Assembly (NCBI RefSeq): GCF_014692525.1
Contig: NZ_JACNYL010000001.1
Coordinates: 1,178,001-1,242,000, forward strand
Reading direction: 5' to 3'
DNA length: 64,000 nucleotides
DNA from: Sphingobacterium chuzhouense
GTDB taxonomy: Bacteria; Bacteroidota; Bacteroidia; Sphingobacteriales; Sphingobacteriaceae
Shown here: piece by piece, positions 19,101 to 28,512 of the stretch
Layout of the letters: each line of letters opens with the position of its first letter
How positions within the stretch are numbered: position 1 is the first letter of the stretch
Made by a program: the position numbers and the translations under genes
The notes under the pieces: model-generated
What the model was told of the DNA's origin: nothing
The model's input: the letters and a program-made list of their open reading frames with translations, nothing else
Database searches by the model: none

Positions 19101-20165
19101 ATTCCGCTCTGTATCTTCCATCATCTTTGTCACAAAATCATTCCGCAAAATCCCTGTTTTATCATTTTCCTTAGATGAGACCGATATACCATCCAACGAT
19201 CCCTCCATACGCGTAATTCCATTATTTGTCGCCACCCACATGCGCTGCTCTTTATCTTTGAAGATATCATAAACCGCATCTCCTCGTAAATGTTCTTCAC
19301 CTTTTCCATAAGATGTTAATTGGTGCTTTAACTTAAAAGAGTGGCTATCTATTAAAAATATCCCACTACCGTCTGTACCGACAATCATCGTGCTGCTCCC
19401 CATAGTCTGTATTGCGGACACCATAGTCGACGCATTTAGGGATACATGGTTTTTTAAGACTTTACTATTTACATCATACACTAACACCCCTTTTCCCACC
19501 GTTCCTAGCCACAGCGTCTTTTTATCTTCCGTCAGATACGCTGTTTCGATTTGTATATTTTTCAAATCGTTATACTGCTTATCTGAAAGGAATGGAAACA
19601 TCCTACCGTTGGTCGTATCAAACCATAATATGGCATAATCTGCTATGATGATTTTCTCCTGTGGGGAATAATCAATAATTTCCTTCACAAGGCATTCGTG
19701 TAACAATGGGGACTTGTGTAGCACAATCGTCGTATCTGGTCGGAGTTCACCGATAACGTCATGGCTGCCAAACCAAACTTTTCCATTGTTATCTACCATA
19801 GCCGTACGTACATACAGCCCTAAATTTTTCACTAAGCGAAAACGATCACTATTGGTGTTATAAGCAAGGACATCTCCATTGCTGTTATAGGCGTATACTT
19901 CCTTTCGTTGATTGGTGACGACTTTTATATATCGTGCAGGAACATTGTTTGAAACTAAAGGGATTTCATAATGTTTAACTTGGTAACCATCATATCTATT
20001 TACTCCATATCTATCTGAAAACCAAACAAAGCCTTTCTTATCCTGGGCTATTTTAAATACTTGTTGGGAGGATAAATCCTTATCATTTATTGTACGGAGT
20101 GTCTGTTGCGCACTTAACTTTATACTTATAAAAAGTATCGATATAGATAAGTAGATTCTCCACAT
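16200..20165 (-). CDS. Hybrid two-component system sensor/regulator (HTCS), PUL1
   Basis: The 1321-residue protein has, in order: signal peptide (to LSAQ); two beta-propellers of reg_prop repeats (for example KGFVWFSDRYGVNRYDG, RGMIWAGTFGAGVYQF), about 25-640; Y_Y_Y domain about 665-748; transmembrane helix about 757-775; HisKA with phospho-acceptor His813 (VSHEIRTPISLI); HATPase with RDTGRGIP and GSTGIGLAI; receiver with ILLVEDNEE and Asp1115 (IIISDVMMP); and a C-terminal AraC-type HTH (about 1215-1315: ISTIRLKKAA, VAYTMGFSSPRYFNKCF). HTCS sense periplasmic oligosaccharides and directly activate their PUL. It is transcribed toward susC and ends 5 bp beyond the operator repeats. Function is well supported by family; the exact inducer is unknown. 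Confidence 0.95.
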   Translation of the reverse strand: MWRIYLSISILFISIKLSAQQTLRTINDKDLSSQQVFKIAQDKKGFVWFSDRYGVNRYDGYQVKHYEIPLVSNNVPARYIKVVTNQRKEVYAYNSNGDVLAYNTNSDRFRLVKNLGLYVRTAMVDNNGKVWFGSHDVIGELRPDTTIVLHKSPLLHECLVKEIIDYSPQEKIIIADYAILWFDTTNGRMFPFLSDKQYNDLKNIQIETAYLTEDKKTLWLGTVGKGVLVYDVNSKVLKNHVSLNASTMVSAIQTMGSSTMIVGTDGSGIFLIDSHSFKLKHQLTSYGKGEEHLRGDAVYDIFKDKEQRMWVATNNGITRMEGSLDGISVSSKENDKTGILRNDFVTKMMEDTERNFWIGTNAGLSYRNERTKAIKHLLPSIYILSLYEDSRGMIWAGTFGAGVYQFNKQGNLIKRYSRSSNTQTSLSTDFVYGIEEDTMGNMWFAGKKGEASRLDRKTDLFTPIPLNQTNSLIKTRSGNLLAATEFGLFEVNVLSLQVAEHELNKKLRSKYICDIYQESDKALWLATYGGGLVRYDLNTKETISVLTDESTRQEIIFSIVADKKGDYLWLAGIDRISSVNMKTLAVKNYPKKLLALDLNFLQASQVLNHAGLLFFGGTKGFVQIDPEKMITPRPSDKIVFLNFNLFNKVVESGMPGSPLEVPLDELKDISLEHSQHSFGLSFTTINFSQSVERRFMWKLEGFDEDWIAPGTENMVNYTNLNPGNYKFHLRALGNDNEILDERTIPIRIHPAIYKTTFAYVFYILLIAGAVYWLLRQIRIRAYLKSSLAFEKKEKERTEELAKSKLDFFTAVSHEIRTPISLIIGQVEQLMKSGNIHTQTQNRVQKIYRNALNLGSLINELLDFRKQDEGQLSLSLETVNMTELIQEVYLAFENKAQHKKIDFRVSLPEDKPVFLVLDRLQMNKVLNNLLSNAFKATQSGGRIKITLEELTDDVILTIRDTGRGIPTDKLAHLFQPFYQIEPNAVGSTGIGLAITKNIVELHGGRIEVVSEEGIGTTFQVNLKKTNVISEESAISQIYEQEVYSGADLQWIDEHEGITDPEQKPGRPTILLVEDNEELLAFVREILMPLFNVIVATDGLQGFEKATVAQPDIIISDVMMPNLSGTELCAKLKNNFDTSHIPIILLTARAAVEHQLEGLRVGADDYVVKPFHSELLIQRCNNLINSRNLLKKRFFKEPDSDSKELVGTSEVDRAFLEKATAIVESRLESELDIGILAQELGLSRSSLFSKLKGITGLTPNVFISTIRLKKAAFLLLHSPELNIGEVAYTMGFSSPRYFNKCFREQFGCSPQEYRKKHAHTNHR

Positions 20166-20471
20166 ATGGATGAGATATAAAAGGTTATTATTAATCTAAA
20201 GTAGGAAGTTCAACAATTAAATGCAAATGAATTCAATCGTTTCTGTGTGCTATAAACATCAGTATCCGTACATTGAAGTGAAATGTGGTTAAGTCAAAAA
20301 AATATTGAAATTATATATCCAATTTGAAATCCACGATCTTATACTCTGTGAGCTAAAAGGACGGTCAGAGCTGATATTGCTTTTCCGCAATTTCGCACCA
20401 TCTTCGAGAACTACAACGAATGTTTCGTTGACCTGGTGTTCTTTGGTGAAGATTTGGATGATTTGCTACAC
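20166..20471. other. 306-bp gap at the PUL1/polyene junction, with a possible coding remnant
   Basis: This gap separates the PUL1 HTCS start from the stop of the upstream ketosynthase. On the minus strand, just after the KS stop and an adjacent in-frame TAG, about 57 codons stay open (roughly 20290-20465), reading FTKEHQVNETFVVVLEDG and then AKLRKSNISSD. It has no start codon, so it could be a decayed gene fragment left at the junction. I do not recognise the peptide. The HTCS promoter should lie in 20166-20300, but I see no clear TAnnTTTG box there. No transposase, direct terminal repeat or integrase was seen. Confidence 0.35.
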
Positions 20472-21587
20472 TTATTGGGTAGCCGTTGTTTTTTCTATAA
20501 TCATCGCGGCATTGCTACCCCCGAAACCAGAAGCTGTTTTCAAGAAACGGTTTAATGGTCGATGGGTTATTTCCTCGATAATGTTCAGCGGTTGTGACAC
20601 GCCCAACGTTTTAAAACCTTCAGTCGGAATGAGTGTGCCCGACCGCATAGATTGCAGGGCAATGACCGTCTCCAATAAGCCAGATGCACCCAATGTATGC
20701 CCGTAATAACCTTTCAGGCTATGGACGGGAATATCCTGTAACCCTAACCGATGAAAGGCAACAGCCTCCATCTCATCGTTGTATAGCGTTGCCGTTCCAT
20801 GTGCCGAGATAAAATCGATATCTTTTATGTCGATGGCTGCTTCCTGTCCAGCATGCAACACACTTTGCACAAGCCCCTCTCCCGTTCGCGACGGCCCAGA
20901 AATATGATTTGCATCGTTTATGGCTGCTTCTCCTAAGATCTTAAACTCCCCTTTTTCTTTAGAAACATATACACAGGCAGCCGCTTCGCCTAAGGACACC
21001 CCTGCACGATCTCTGTCAAAAGGTTTACAAGGAAATGGGCTCATGACCTGGAATGCCTGAAAACCGGACACCACAAATTCACTGACTACATCTCCTGCCA
21101 AAACTAAGGCATCGTCGTACTGACCGATCTGTACCAGACGTTTGGCAACCGATAAAGCCAATAAGCCCGATACGCAGGCTTGCGATACAATAATAGGCTG
21201 TGTCTGGAATCCCAGCACCTCTGCCATTTTCTTGGCTAGCACCGTGAGTTGCGCATCTGTCGTTTTCCCCTCCTCTAAAAACGACACATTACCCTTGGTG
21301 GTGGATAAGATCAGCGCCGTACGTGAGGTAGGTACATGTCTCTCTACAACCGGTTTCGCCGCCGTAAACAACATGCGTTCCAATAAAGTACTATCTTCCT
21401 CAGGTATTAACAGCGCTAGGGTTTCCTCGGTTGCAAATACCGATGTATAGATATTTTCTATCCGGCCGACATCATTCCGCACGACACCGCTGATTCCGCA
21501 CAGTAACTGCGTCCAGTTTGATTGCCAATCCACACCCAACGGGGTGGCACAATTCATGTCGTCTATGTATATCGGATCAAAAACCAT
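20472..21587 (-). CDS. Beta-ketoacyl-ACP synthase, aryl-polyene/flexirubin type
   Basis: The 371-residue KS has the complete catalytic set: Cys in QACVSGLLAL, first His in SAHGTATLYND, second His in LKGYYGHTLGASG. It differs from the KS at 2902 and probably has a separate role, as ApeR does beside the ApeO/ApeC pair. ATG 21587 was chosen because it forms a TAATG overlap with the upstream thioesterase stop; a start nine codons earlier (21614) would overlap more. With the thioesterase it forms the proximal part of a polyene operon whose distal part lies beyond PUL1 at 1-4953. The enzyme family is certain and the pathway is inferred. Confidence 0.87.
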   Translation of the reverse strand: MVFDPIYIDDMNCATPLGVDWQSNWTQLLCGISGVVRNDVGRIENIYTSVFATEETLALLIPEEDSTLLERMLFTAAKPVVERHVPTSRTALILSTTKGNVSFLEEGKTTDAQLTVLAKKMAEVLGFQTQPIIVSQACVSGLLALSVAKRLVQIGQYDDALVLAGDVVSEFVVSGFQAFQVMSPFPCKPFDRDRAGVSLGEAAACVYVSKEKGEFKILGEAAINDANHISGPSRTGEGLVQSVLHAGQEAAIDIKDIDFISAHGTATLYNDEMEAVAFHRLGLQDIPVHSLKGYYGHTLGASGLLETVIALQSMRSGTLIPTEGFKTLGVSQPLNIIEEITHRPLNRFLKTASGFGGSNAAMIIEKTTATQ

Positions 21588-22033
21588 TATAACAAACCTA
21601 CCTTGCGTTTCCATTCCAACACAAAATCTGGAATGTTCAACACGAGGTTTTGTGCTTTATCCAAGAATACCTGTACTGTTTCCCCTTGGCAGACCAGCTG
21701 GTCTCTCCTATTATAAATCTTAAATCGGAAAATCATTTTCGCGGCGGGCGTATCTACGTATGCGGTCACGACACGTGCGATGTCTCCGTAGCGTAGCGGT
21801 AGTTTATGTTCGCAGGTAGATTTTACAATAGGTGTCGTATATCCCGCTTTTTGAACGGTCATATAATCGATGCCATAGGTTTTACCAAAAGCTTCCCTCC
21901 CTTGTTCGAAATATAGAATATAATGCCCGTGCCATACGATACCTAGTGAGTCCACCTCGCTAAAGCGCACGGGAATGGTCACCGATTCTGTCAGCCCCGA
22001 TTCCTCATAAAATTGTTCTCTTCTTTTTATCAT
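21587..22033 (-). CDS. Acyl-CoA/acyl-ACP thioesterase (4HBT hot-dog fold)
   Basis: The 148-residue hot-dog protein has the 4-hydroxybenzoyl-CoA thioesterase signature RFSEVDSLGIVWHGHYILYFEQGREAF, in which the Asp before the Gly-x-Val-(x)-His region is the usual catalytic residue. Aryl-polyene clusters carry such a thioesterase (ApeK type). It is the first gene of the minus-strand operon. A -7 box (TACCTTTG) and -33 TTG lie 57-87 bp upstream. It overlaps the following KS as TAATG. Confidence 0.85.
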   Translation of the reverse strand: MIKRREQFYEESGLTESVTIPVRFSEVDSLGIVWHGHYILYFEQGREAFGKTYGIDYMTVQKAGYTTPIVKSTCEHKLPLRYGDIARVVTAYVDTPAAKMIFRFKIYNRRDQLVCQGETVQVFLDKAQNLVLNIPDFVLEWKRKVGLL

Positions 22034-22089
22034 ATAACTAATGGGCTGTCAAAATAAGTATCGGCTCTAAAACAGTCATTTCTGTAAAG

Positions 22090-22120
22090 CAAAGGTATAA
22101 TTTTCTTATCTTTACCACAA
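22090..22120. promoter_or_regulatory. Overlapping divergent promoters (polyene operon / oxygenase gene)
   Basis: Minus strand: -7 TACCTTTG at 22090-22097 with TTG at 22118-22120, spacing 20 bp, driving the thioesterase. Plus strand: -7 TATCTTTA at 22107-22114, 15 bp before the oxygenase ATG. Both match the Bacteroidota TAnnTTTG consensus and interleave within about 30 bp, so the two transcription units may compete for polymerase. Confidence 0.6.
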
Positions 22121-22128
22121 AAAACACC

Positions 22129-23091
22129 ATGGCATTAGTAAATATCCCTCGATTGGATTTGCTTCAATATACGCAAGGTCGTGCGGAAGAGCGTAAACAG
22201 TTCGTACAAGATATAGGAAAAGCATTTAACGAAACCGGTTTTGTAACCATTTCAAACCATGGGTTGAGCCAAGGACTCATTGATGAACTCTATGCTGTTG
22301 TAAAAGCTTTTTTTGATCTTCCAGAGGCGGTCAAACGGAAGTATGAATTTCCGGAATTAGCCGGACAGCGTGGGTATACCGCCAAAGGGAAAGAGAGAGC
22401 AAAAGATGCCCATACGCCTGATTTAAAGGAATTTTGGCAACGTGGGCAAACTATCGTGGGCGAAGACTATTCTAAAACCGATTTTCCCGATAACATTATT
22501 GTTGAAGAACTACCTAGATTCAACGAAGTGACTGGGGAAGTATACAAAAAATTAGAAGATGCCGGACGTGAACTACTTAAAGCCATTGCCTCCTATTTAG
22601 ATTTAGAAGAAGACTATTTTGAAAAGTTTGTTATCAACGGCAACTCCATTCTCCGGGCTATCCATTATTTTCCTATTGAAAATCCGGACGCTATCCCAGC
22701 TGATGCTGTTCGAGCCGGCGCTCATGAAGATATTAATCTCATTACCCTACTTATCGGAGCGAGCGCTGATGGTTTGGAAGTGTGGACAAAAGACGGCGAA
22801 TGGTTCCCCATCAAAGCTAAAGGAGAGGATATTGTGGTGAACGTTGGTGATATGTTGCAACGGTTAACGAACAATAAACTCAAATCTACCACCCACCGCG
22901 TGGTAAACCCACCGCGAGAACTCATGAAAACATCACGGTATTCCGTGCCGTTCTTCTTACATCCAAAAGCGTCCATGAGCCTAGCCTGTTTGGATTCTTG
23001 TATTTCCGAAGATTATCCGAAAACGTATAAGGATTATACCGCGGGACAGTATCTGGACGAACGATTGCGTGAGATTGGGTTGAAAATGTAA
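22129..23091 (+). CDS. 2-oxoglutarate/Fe(II) oxygenase, isopenicillin-N-synthase family
   Basis: The 320-residue protein has the N-terminal DIOX_N region (GFVTISNHGLSQGLIDEL). The core jelly-roll has the iron ligands in AHEDINLITLL (HxD) and the later THRVVNPP His, with RYSVPFFLHP holding the Arg-x-Ser 2-oxoglutarate clamp. The family hydroxylates or desaturates small molecules or couples to ethylene/IPNS-type chemistry; the actual substrate cannot be told. It lies 11 bp upstream of dcd on the same strand and is probably cotranscribed. Confidence 0.88.
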   Translation: MALVNIPRLDLLQYTQGRAEERKQFVQDIGKAFNETGFVTISNHGLSQGLIDELYAVVKAFFDLPEAVKRKYEFPELAGQRGYTAKGKERAKDAHTPDLKEFWQRGQTIVGEDYSKTDFPDNIIVEELPRFNEVTGEVYKKLEDAGRELLKAIASYLDLEEDYFEKFVINGNSILRAIHYFPIENPDAIPADAVRAGAHEDINLITLLIGASADGLEVWTKDGEWFPIKAKGEDIVVNVGDMLQRLTNNKLKSTTHRVVNPPRELMKTSRYSVPFFLHPKASMSLACLDSCISEDYPKTYKDYTAGQYLDERLREIGLKM

Positions 23092-23102
23092 TAAAAAAAA
23101 CA

Positions 23103-23639
23103 ATGATATTATCAGATAAAAGAATTCTAGAAGAAATAGATAACGGCAGCATCGTTATCGAACCATTTGACCGAAAATGTCTGGGAACGAACTCTTACGA
23201 TGTCCATTTGGGCAAGTATCTCGCCACCTATAAAGACGGCGTATTAGATGCAAAAAAACACAACGAAATAGCACATTTCGAAATACCGGAAGAAGGATTT
23301 ATTCTCCAGCCAGGCAAGCTCTATCTGGGCGTTACGTTAGAATATACAGAAACACACGGACATGTTCCTTTTCTGGAAGGGAAGTCCAGTACCGGTCGTT
23401 TGGGGATCGACATCCATGCAACTGCTGGTAAAGGAGATGTCGGCTTCTGCAATACATGGACGTTGGAAATCTCCGTAGCACAGCCTGTACGGGTTTACGC
23501 CGGCATGCCTGTGGGACAGCTAATTTATTTCGTTGTAGATGGTGACATCGAAACCTTTTATAATACAAAGGGAAACGCCAAATACAACAACAAGACAATC
23601 CGCCCTGTAGAGAGCATGATGTGGAAAAATGCATTTTAA
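23103..23639 (+). CDS. dcd: dCTP deaminase
   Basis: The 178-residue Dcd has the trimeric dUTPase-like fold: LGTNSYDVHLGKYL near the N-terminus, the nucleotide-binding VPFLEGKSSTGRLGIDIH segment and WTLEISVAQPVRVYAGMPVGQL with the catalytic Glu. It deaminates dCTP to dUTP for thymidylate synthesis. It follows the oxygenase by 11 bp. Its stop codon lies in the left arm of a hairpin terminator shared with the convergent prfB. ung, which removes misincorporated dU, is encoded about 15 kb away. Confidence 0.95.
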   Translation: MILSDKRILEEIDNGSIVIEPFDRKCLGTNSYDVHLGKYLATYKDGVLDAKKHNEIAHFEIPEEGFILQPGKLYLGVTLEYTETHGHVPFLEGKSSTGRLGIDIHATAGKGDVGFCNTWTLEISVAQPVRVYAGMPVGQLIYFVVDGDIETFYNTKGNAKYNNKTIRPVESMMWKNAF

Positions 23640-23671
23640 TAGAGAAGTCGCATTTAACTTCTCTATTAAAA
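23634..23671. terminator. Bidirectional terminator between dcd and prfB, built from both stop codons
   Basis: A perfect 15-bp inverted repeat (TTTTAATAGAGAAGT at 23634-23648, ACTTCTCTATTAAAA at 23657-23671) has an 8-nt loop. The A/T tails give U-runs in both directions. The dcd TAA (23637-23639) and the prfB TAA (23666-23668 on minus) both sit inside the stem. Confidence 0.85.
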
Positions 23672-24743
23672 TTCCATTAAATAAGCTTTCAAAAACTCAT
23701 CGAGTTCGCCATCCAGCACGGCTTGTGTATTGGATGTTTCTACATTTGTTCGTAGGTCCTTGATCAATTTATAGGGATGCAACACGTAATTACGAATCTG
23801 CGAACCCCATTCTATCTTTTTCTTGGAACCTTCGATTGCTGCGGTTGCTTCTTGTCGTTTACGCATCTCTATCTCATAAAGTTGAGATTTCAATAAGCGC
23901 AGCGCATTTTCTTTATTTTGGAGCTGTGAGCGCGACTCTTGGTTCTTAATGATAATACCCGTCGGCTTATGGTGTAGGCGGACAGCCGTCTCGACCTTGT
24001 TCACGTTTTGACCTCCTGCACCACCAGAACGAAAAGTATCCCATTCGATATCCGCGTCTTTAACTTCTATTTCGATGTTATCATCCACCAATGGATAAAC
24101 ATATACTGAAGCAAAAGACGTATGTCGTTTTGCGTTGGAATCAAATGGTGAGATCCGAACCAGACGATGTACACCATTTTCTCCTTTCAAATAGCCGTAA
24201 GCAAAATTTCCGGAAAATTGTAATGTCACGGTTTTGATGCCAGCTACATCGCCTTCCTGATAATCCTGTTCCACTACCTTGCATCCGTGCTTTTCACCCC
24301 ACATGATATACATCCGCATCAACATGGAAGCCCAGTCGCAAGATTCGGTCCCCCCCGCTCCTGCCGTAATCTGCAAGATAGCGTCAAGTTGGTCTTCTTC
24401 AGAACTCAGCATGTTTTTAAACTCCAACTCCTCTACTTCCGAAAGAGCCAATTCATATTGTTCATTTGCGTCTTGCTCGCTTGCATCGCCGGATTGAAAA
24501 AACTCGTACATAACACCGACATCATCCACCGCAGCAGCCACTTCGTCAAAATGCTCAGTCCATAGTTTCAACCCTTTAATTTCCTGTAACACTTTCTCTG
24601 CAGCCTTAGGGTCATCCCAAAAATCCGGACGTAGCGTGATTTCTGTTTTTTCTGTTATCTCTGATTTCTTCACATCGATGTCAAAGATGCCTCCTTAGGG
24701 AAGTTACTCTATCCCTCAAGTCTTGAATTTGTTCCTTGGTCAT
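23666..24743 (-). CDS. prfB: Peptide chain release factor 2 (programmed +1 frameshift)
   Basis: RF2 is split over two frames. ATG 24743 encodes 20 residues ([20 protein letters not shown]) ending in CTT followed by in-frame TGA (24681-24683). A +1 shift at CTTTGAC continues as [12 protein letters not shown] for a total of about 358 residues. The body has the GGQ loop ([16 protein letters not shown]) that triggers peptide release. The specificity tripeptide lies in the [13 protein letters not shown] region. An AGGAGG at 24690-24695 sits three bases before CTT, as in E. coli prfB. When RF2 is scarce, TGA is read slowly and frameshifting rises, so the gene self-regulates. Reading only from 24673 would lose the N-terminus. 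Confidence 0.95.
24680..24695 (-). promoter_or_regulatory. prfB: prfB programmed frameshift signal
   Basis: On the minus strand the sequence reads AGGAGG CAT CTT TGA C. The Shine-Dalgarno-like AGGAGG is at 24690-24695, the slippery CTT at 24684-24686 and the TGA at 24681-24683 followed by C. This is the classical layout of RF2 autoregulation. It is striking because most starts in this window lack a strong Shine-Dalgarno sequence. Confidence 0.93.
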
Positions 24744-24755
24744 GCTCAAAAGTAA

Positions 24756-26459
<1,704 letters not shown>

Positions 26460-26470
26460 ACAACGTCAAA

Positions 26471-26503
26471 CAAATAGGGGCGAATTGCATTCGCCCCTAT
26501 TTG
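26471..26503. terminator. Bidirectional terminator between pgi and the TlpA-like gene
   Basis: A perfect 15-bp inverted repeat (CAAATAGGGGCGAAT / ATTCGCCCCTATTTG) with loop TGC lies between two convergent genes. The GC-rich core with flanking A/T gives terminators on both strands. Confidence 0.87.
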
Positions 26504-26507
26504 CTTA

Positions 26508-27659
26508 TTAATTCAACACCTCTTCCAGTTTTTTCTCCAATGCAGGACCTCGTAGATTCGAAGCGATAATTTTTCCTTCGGGATCAAGTAAGTAATTTTG
26601 GGGAATACTCTGTATAGCATACAGTTTCACAACTGGTGAATTCCAATATTGCAGATCGGAAACATGTGGCCATTGTTCCAGTTTATCGTCATTTATGGCT
26701 CTCATCCAATCTTCTTTTTTTCCCGGACGATCGAAAGACACACCTAAAACAGTAAAATCTTTATCTTTAAATTTCTCAAAAGCTGCCACCACTGTTGGAT
26801 TTTCGCGCCGACAAGGGCCGCACCAGCTGGCCCAGAAATCCACTAATACGTACTTACCTCTTAAAGAAGAAAGGGAAAGTTCACTACCGAGGGTATCGGG
26901 TAGCGTAAAATCCGGTGCGACAGCTCCAACGGCAAGTTTTTGCGTATCCGCTATTTTCTTTTCCAACTTCTTCCCTAGATCTGTCGACTTTAAGCTGTTG
27001 GACATCCGCTCATATGCAGGTTTTACAAAGCTGATTATATTTTCAGCGGAAGCTAACTCTTCCAAAACAGCTAACGATATATAACTATTGGGGTTAGCAT
27101 TTACAAACTCTTCGGTAAGGGTTCTCTGCTTTTCATAAAAGCCTTCTGCTTTCGTCTCCAACTCTTGCAGAAAAGCTTCGTCTTGCTTTTGTTCATCTGA
27201 AGCAGCTTCATACTCAGCATCTAAAGCTGCGAAATTCGCATAAATCTCGTCCGACAATTTCTTATATTTCGTATAATCTTTATTGATTGCGTTTCCTTTT
27301 GCCGTAGCCGTTAGGAAATCTTTACCTTCAAACTTAATTACACCTTTAGATAAATAAACGGAATTAACAGGTGGACGCTCCTCGCTTTTAAGCAATTCTG
27401 ACATGGTCTGCCCAGTGCTTGATAAAATTAGCGTTGTGGGCGTAGGTTGTGATACCGATCCTTGATATTTGAATTTATTATTTTTAATCGTCACGGAGTC
27501 TAAAATAGTCTCTCCATTATCTCTATATTGGAAAAATACTTTTGCTCCGTTCTGTATTCCTTTTATTTTTCCTTTTAAGGTAAAATCCTCTTGCGAGAAT
27601 ACCAATAAGGGAACGACCCCTAAAATCGTTAATAATCCTTTTCTCATGCTTATGTTCAT
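26508..27659 (-). CDS. TlpA/ResA-type thioredoxin-fold protein with DUF4369-like N-terminal domain
   Basis: The 383-residue protein has a signal peptide (to VFSQ). The N-terminal DUF4369-like beta-domain (FTLKGKIKGIQNGAKVFFQY) is followed by a helical middle and a C-terminal thioredoxin domain with active site WASWCGPCRREN and cis-Pro loop SIPQNYLLDPEG. Such proteins act in periplasmic thiol reduction or oxidation in Bacteroidota. It is a single-gene unit, convergent with pgi. Partner proteins are unknown. Confidence 0.88.
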   Translation of the reverse strand: MNISMRKGLLTILGVVPLLVFSQEDFTLKGKIKGIQNGAKVFFQYRDNGETILDSVTIKNNKFKYQGSVSQPTPTTLILSSTGQTMSELLKSEERPPVNSVYLSKGVIKFEGKDFLTATAKGNAINKDYTKYKKLSDEIYANFAALDAEYEAASDEQKQDEAFLQELETKAEGFYEKQRTLTEEFVNANPNSYISLAVLEELASAENIISFVKPAYERMSNSLKSTDLGKKLEKKIADTQKLAVGAVAPDFTLPDTLGSELSLSSLRGKYVLVDFWASWCGPCRRENPTVVAAFEKFKDKDFTVLGVSFDRPGKKEDWMRAINDDKLEQWPHVSDLQYWNSPVVKLYAIQSIPQNYLLDPEGKIIASNLRGPALEKKLEEVLN

Positions 27660-27707
27660 CCTATGATAACGTGAATAGACCCCATTTGTTACAACGTATA
27701 AGAATTG

Positions 27708-28505
27708 TTACCAACGCCCACTAGCTCCGCCACCGCCAAAGCCGCCACCACCAAAGCCTCCGAAACCACCTCCACCTCCGCCGAAGCCGCCGCTCCCGCC
27801 TCCGCCACTTCTTCCCATACCGCTAAGCAATGTCCACCAAAACACATCCGAAGCTCCTCTACCTGTCATCACACGGCCGCCGCGGCCGCCGCCACCACCT
27901 CTAGAAAACAAGGATATGATAACGATTACGATAACAACGATTAGGACAACAGGTACACCATCGCCCTTTTCTCGACGATCCCGAGGATCAGCTTTATATT
28001 CACCTTTCGTATACGCAATAATTGCATTTGTTGCCGCATCAAGTCCCTGATAATATTGCTGCCTACTAAAATTCGGTCTTATTTCATTTTGGATAATCCG
28101 ATGGGCTATGATATCGGGCAAAGCGCCTTCCATACCGTAACCTGTTTGGATAGTAACTGTTCGGTCTTCCAAAGCAGCTAATAAAATGACCCCATTGTTG
28201 TATTTTTTACCTCCGACACCCCACTTTTGGCCTAACCGCACGGCATAATCCGCAACATCATAACCATCTGTGGTCCGAATCAATACGACCGCAACCTGCG
28301 TTGATGTTGAATCTTCAAATGCCAATAATTTTTGCTCCAATGTCTGTATTTCGGTACGGCTCAACGTACCCGTATAGTCTGTAACCAAATGGTTCGGAGC
28401 CTCTGGTAGATTCTGTGCATAAAGTGAAAAAAATGAACCTAAAAGCACAAAAAATATACTCCCAATCCATTTAACGGTCGGCTTAACTAATATATATATT
28501 TGCAT
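27708..28505 (-). CDS. TPM-domain protein with Gly-rich C-terminus (YgcG family)
   Basis: From ATG 28505 the protein has about 265 residues. A signal or anchor helix (WIGSIFFVLLGSFFSLYAQ) leads to a TPM domain (LVTDYTGTLSRTEIQTLEQKL ... TVQTGYGMEGALPDIIAHRII, approximately), then a transmembrane helix (VVLIVVIVIVIISLF) and a low-complexity tail of Gly, Ser and Phe ending GGGASGRW. TPM proteins are small phosphatase-like or thylakoid-repair-related proteins of uncertain role in bacteria. It is third in the LemA-TPM-TPM operon, starting 7 bp after the preceding stop; the start at 28550 would overlap that gene. Confidence 0.85.
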   Translation of the reverse strand: MQIYILVKPTVKWIGSIFFVLLGSFFSLYAQNLPEAPNHLVTDYTGTLSRTEIQTLEQKLLAFEDSTSTQVAVVLIRTTDGYDVADYAVRLGQKWGVGGKKYNNGVILLAALEDRTVTIQTGYGMEGALPDIIAHRIIQNEIRPNFSRQQYYQGLDAATNAIIAYTKGEYKADPRDRREKGDGVPVVLIVVIVIVIISLFSRGGGGGRGGRVMTGRGASDVFWWTLLSGMGRSGGGGSGGFGGGGGGFGGFGGGGFGGGGASGRW

Positions 28506-28512
28506 CGGATCT

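Noticed and set aside
5016..20165. PUL1 as a recent integrative element
   Set aside because: No integrase, tRNA target, flanking direct repeat or evident base-composition shift was seen, so only a plain insertion or rearrangement is proposed.
24673..24673. GTG 24673 as the start of prfB
   Set aside because: A canonical frameshift site and conserved N-terminus lie upstream.
27705..27944. Plus-strand ORF rich in Ala, Ser and Thr
   Set aside because: It is the antisense image of the Gly-rich tail of the TPM protein and has no promoter or family.
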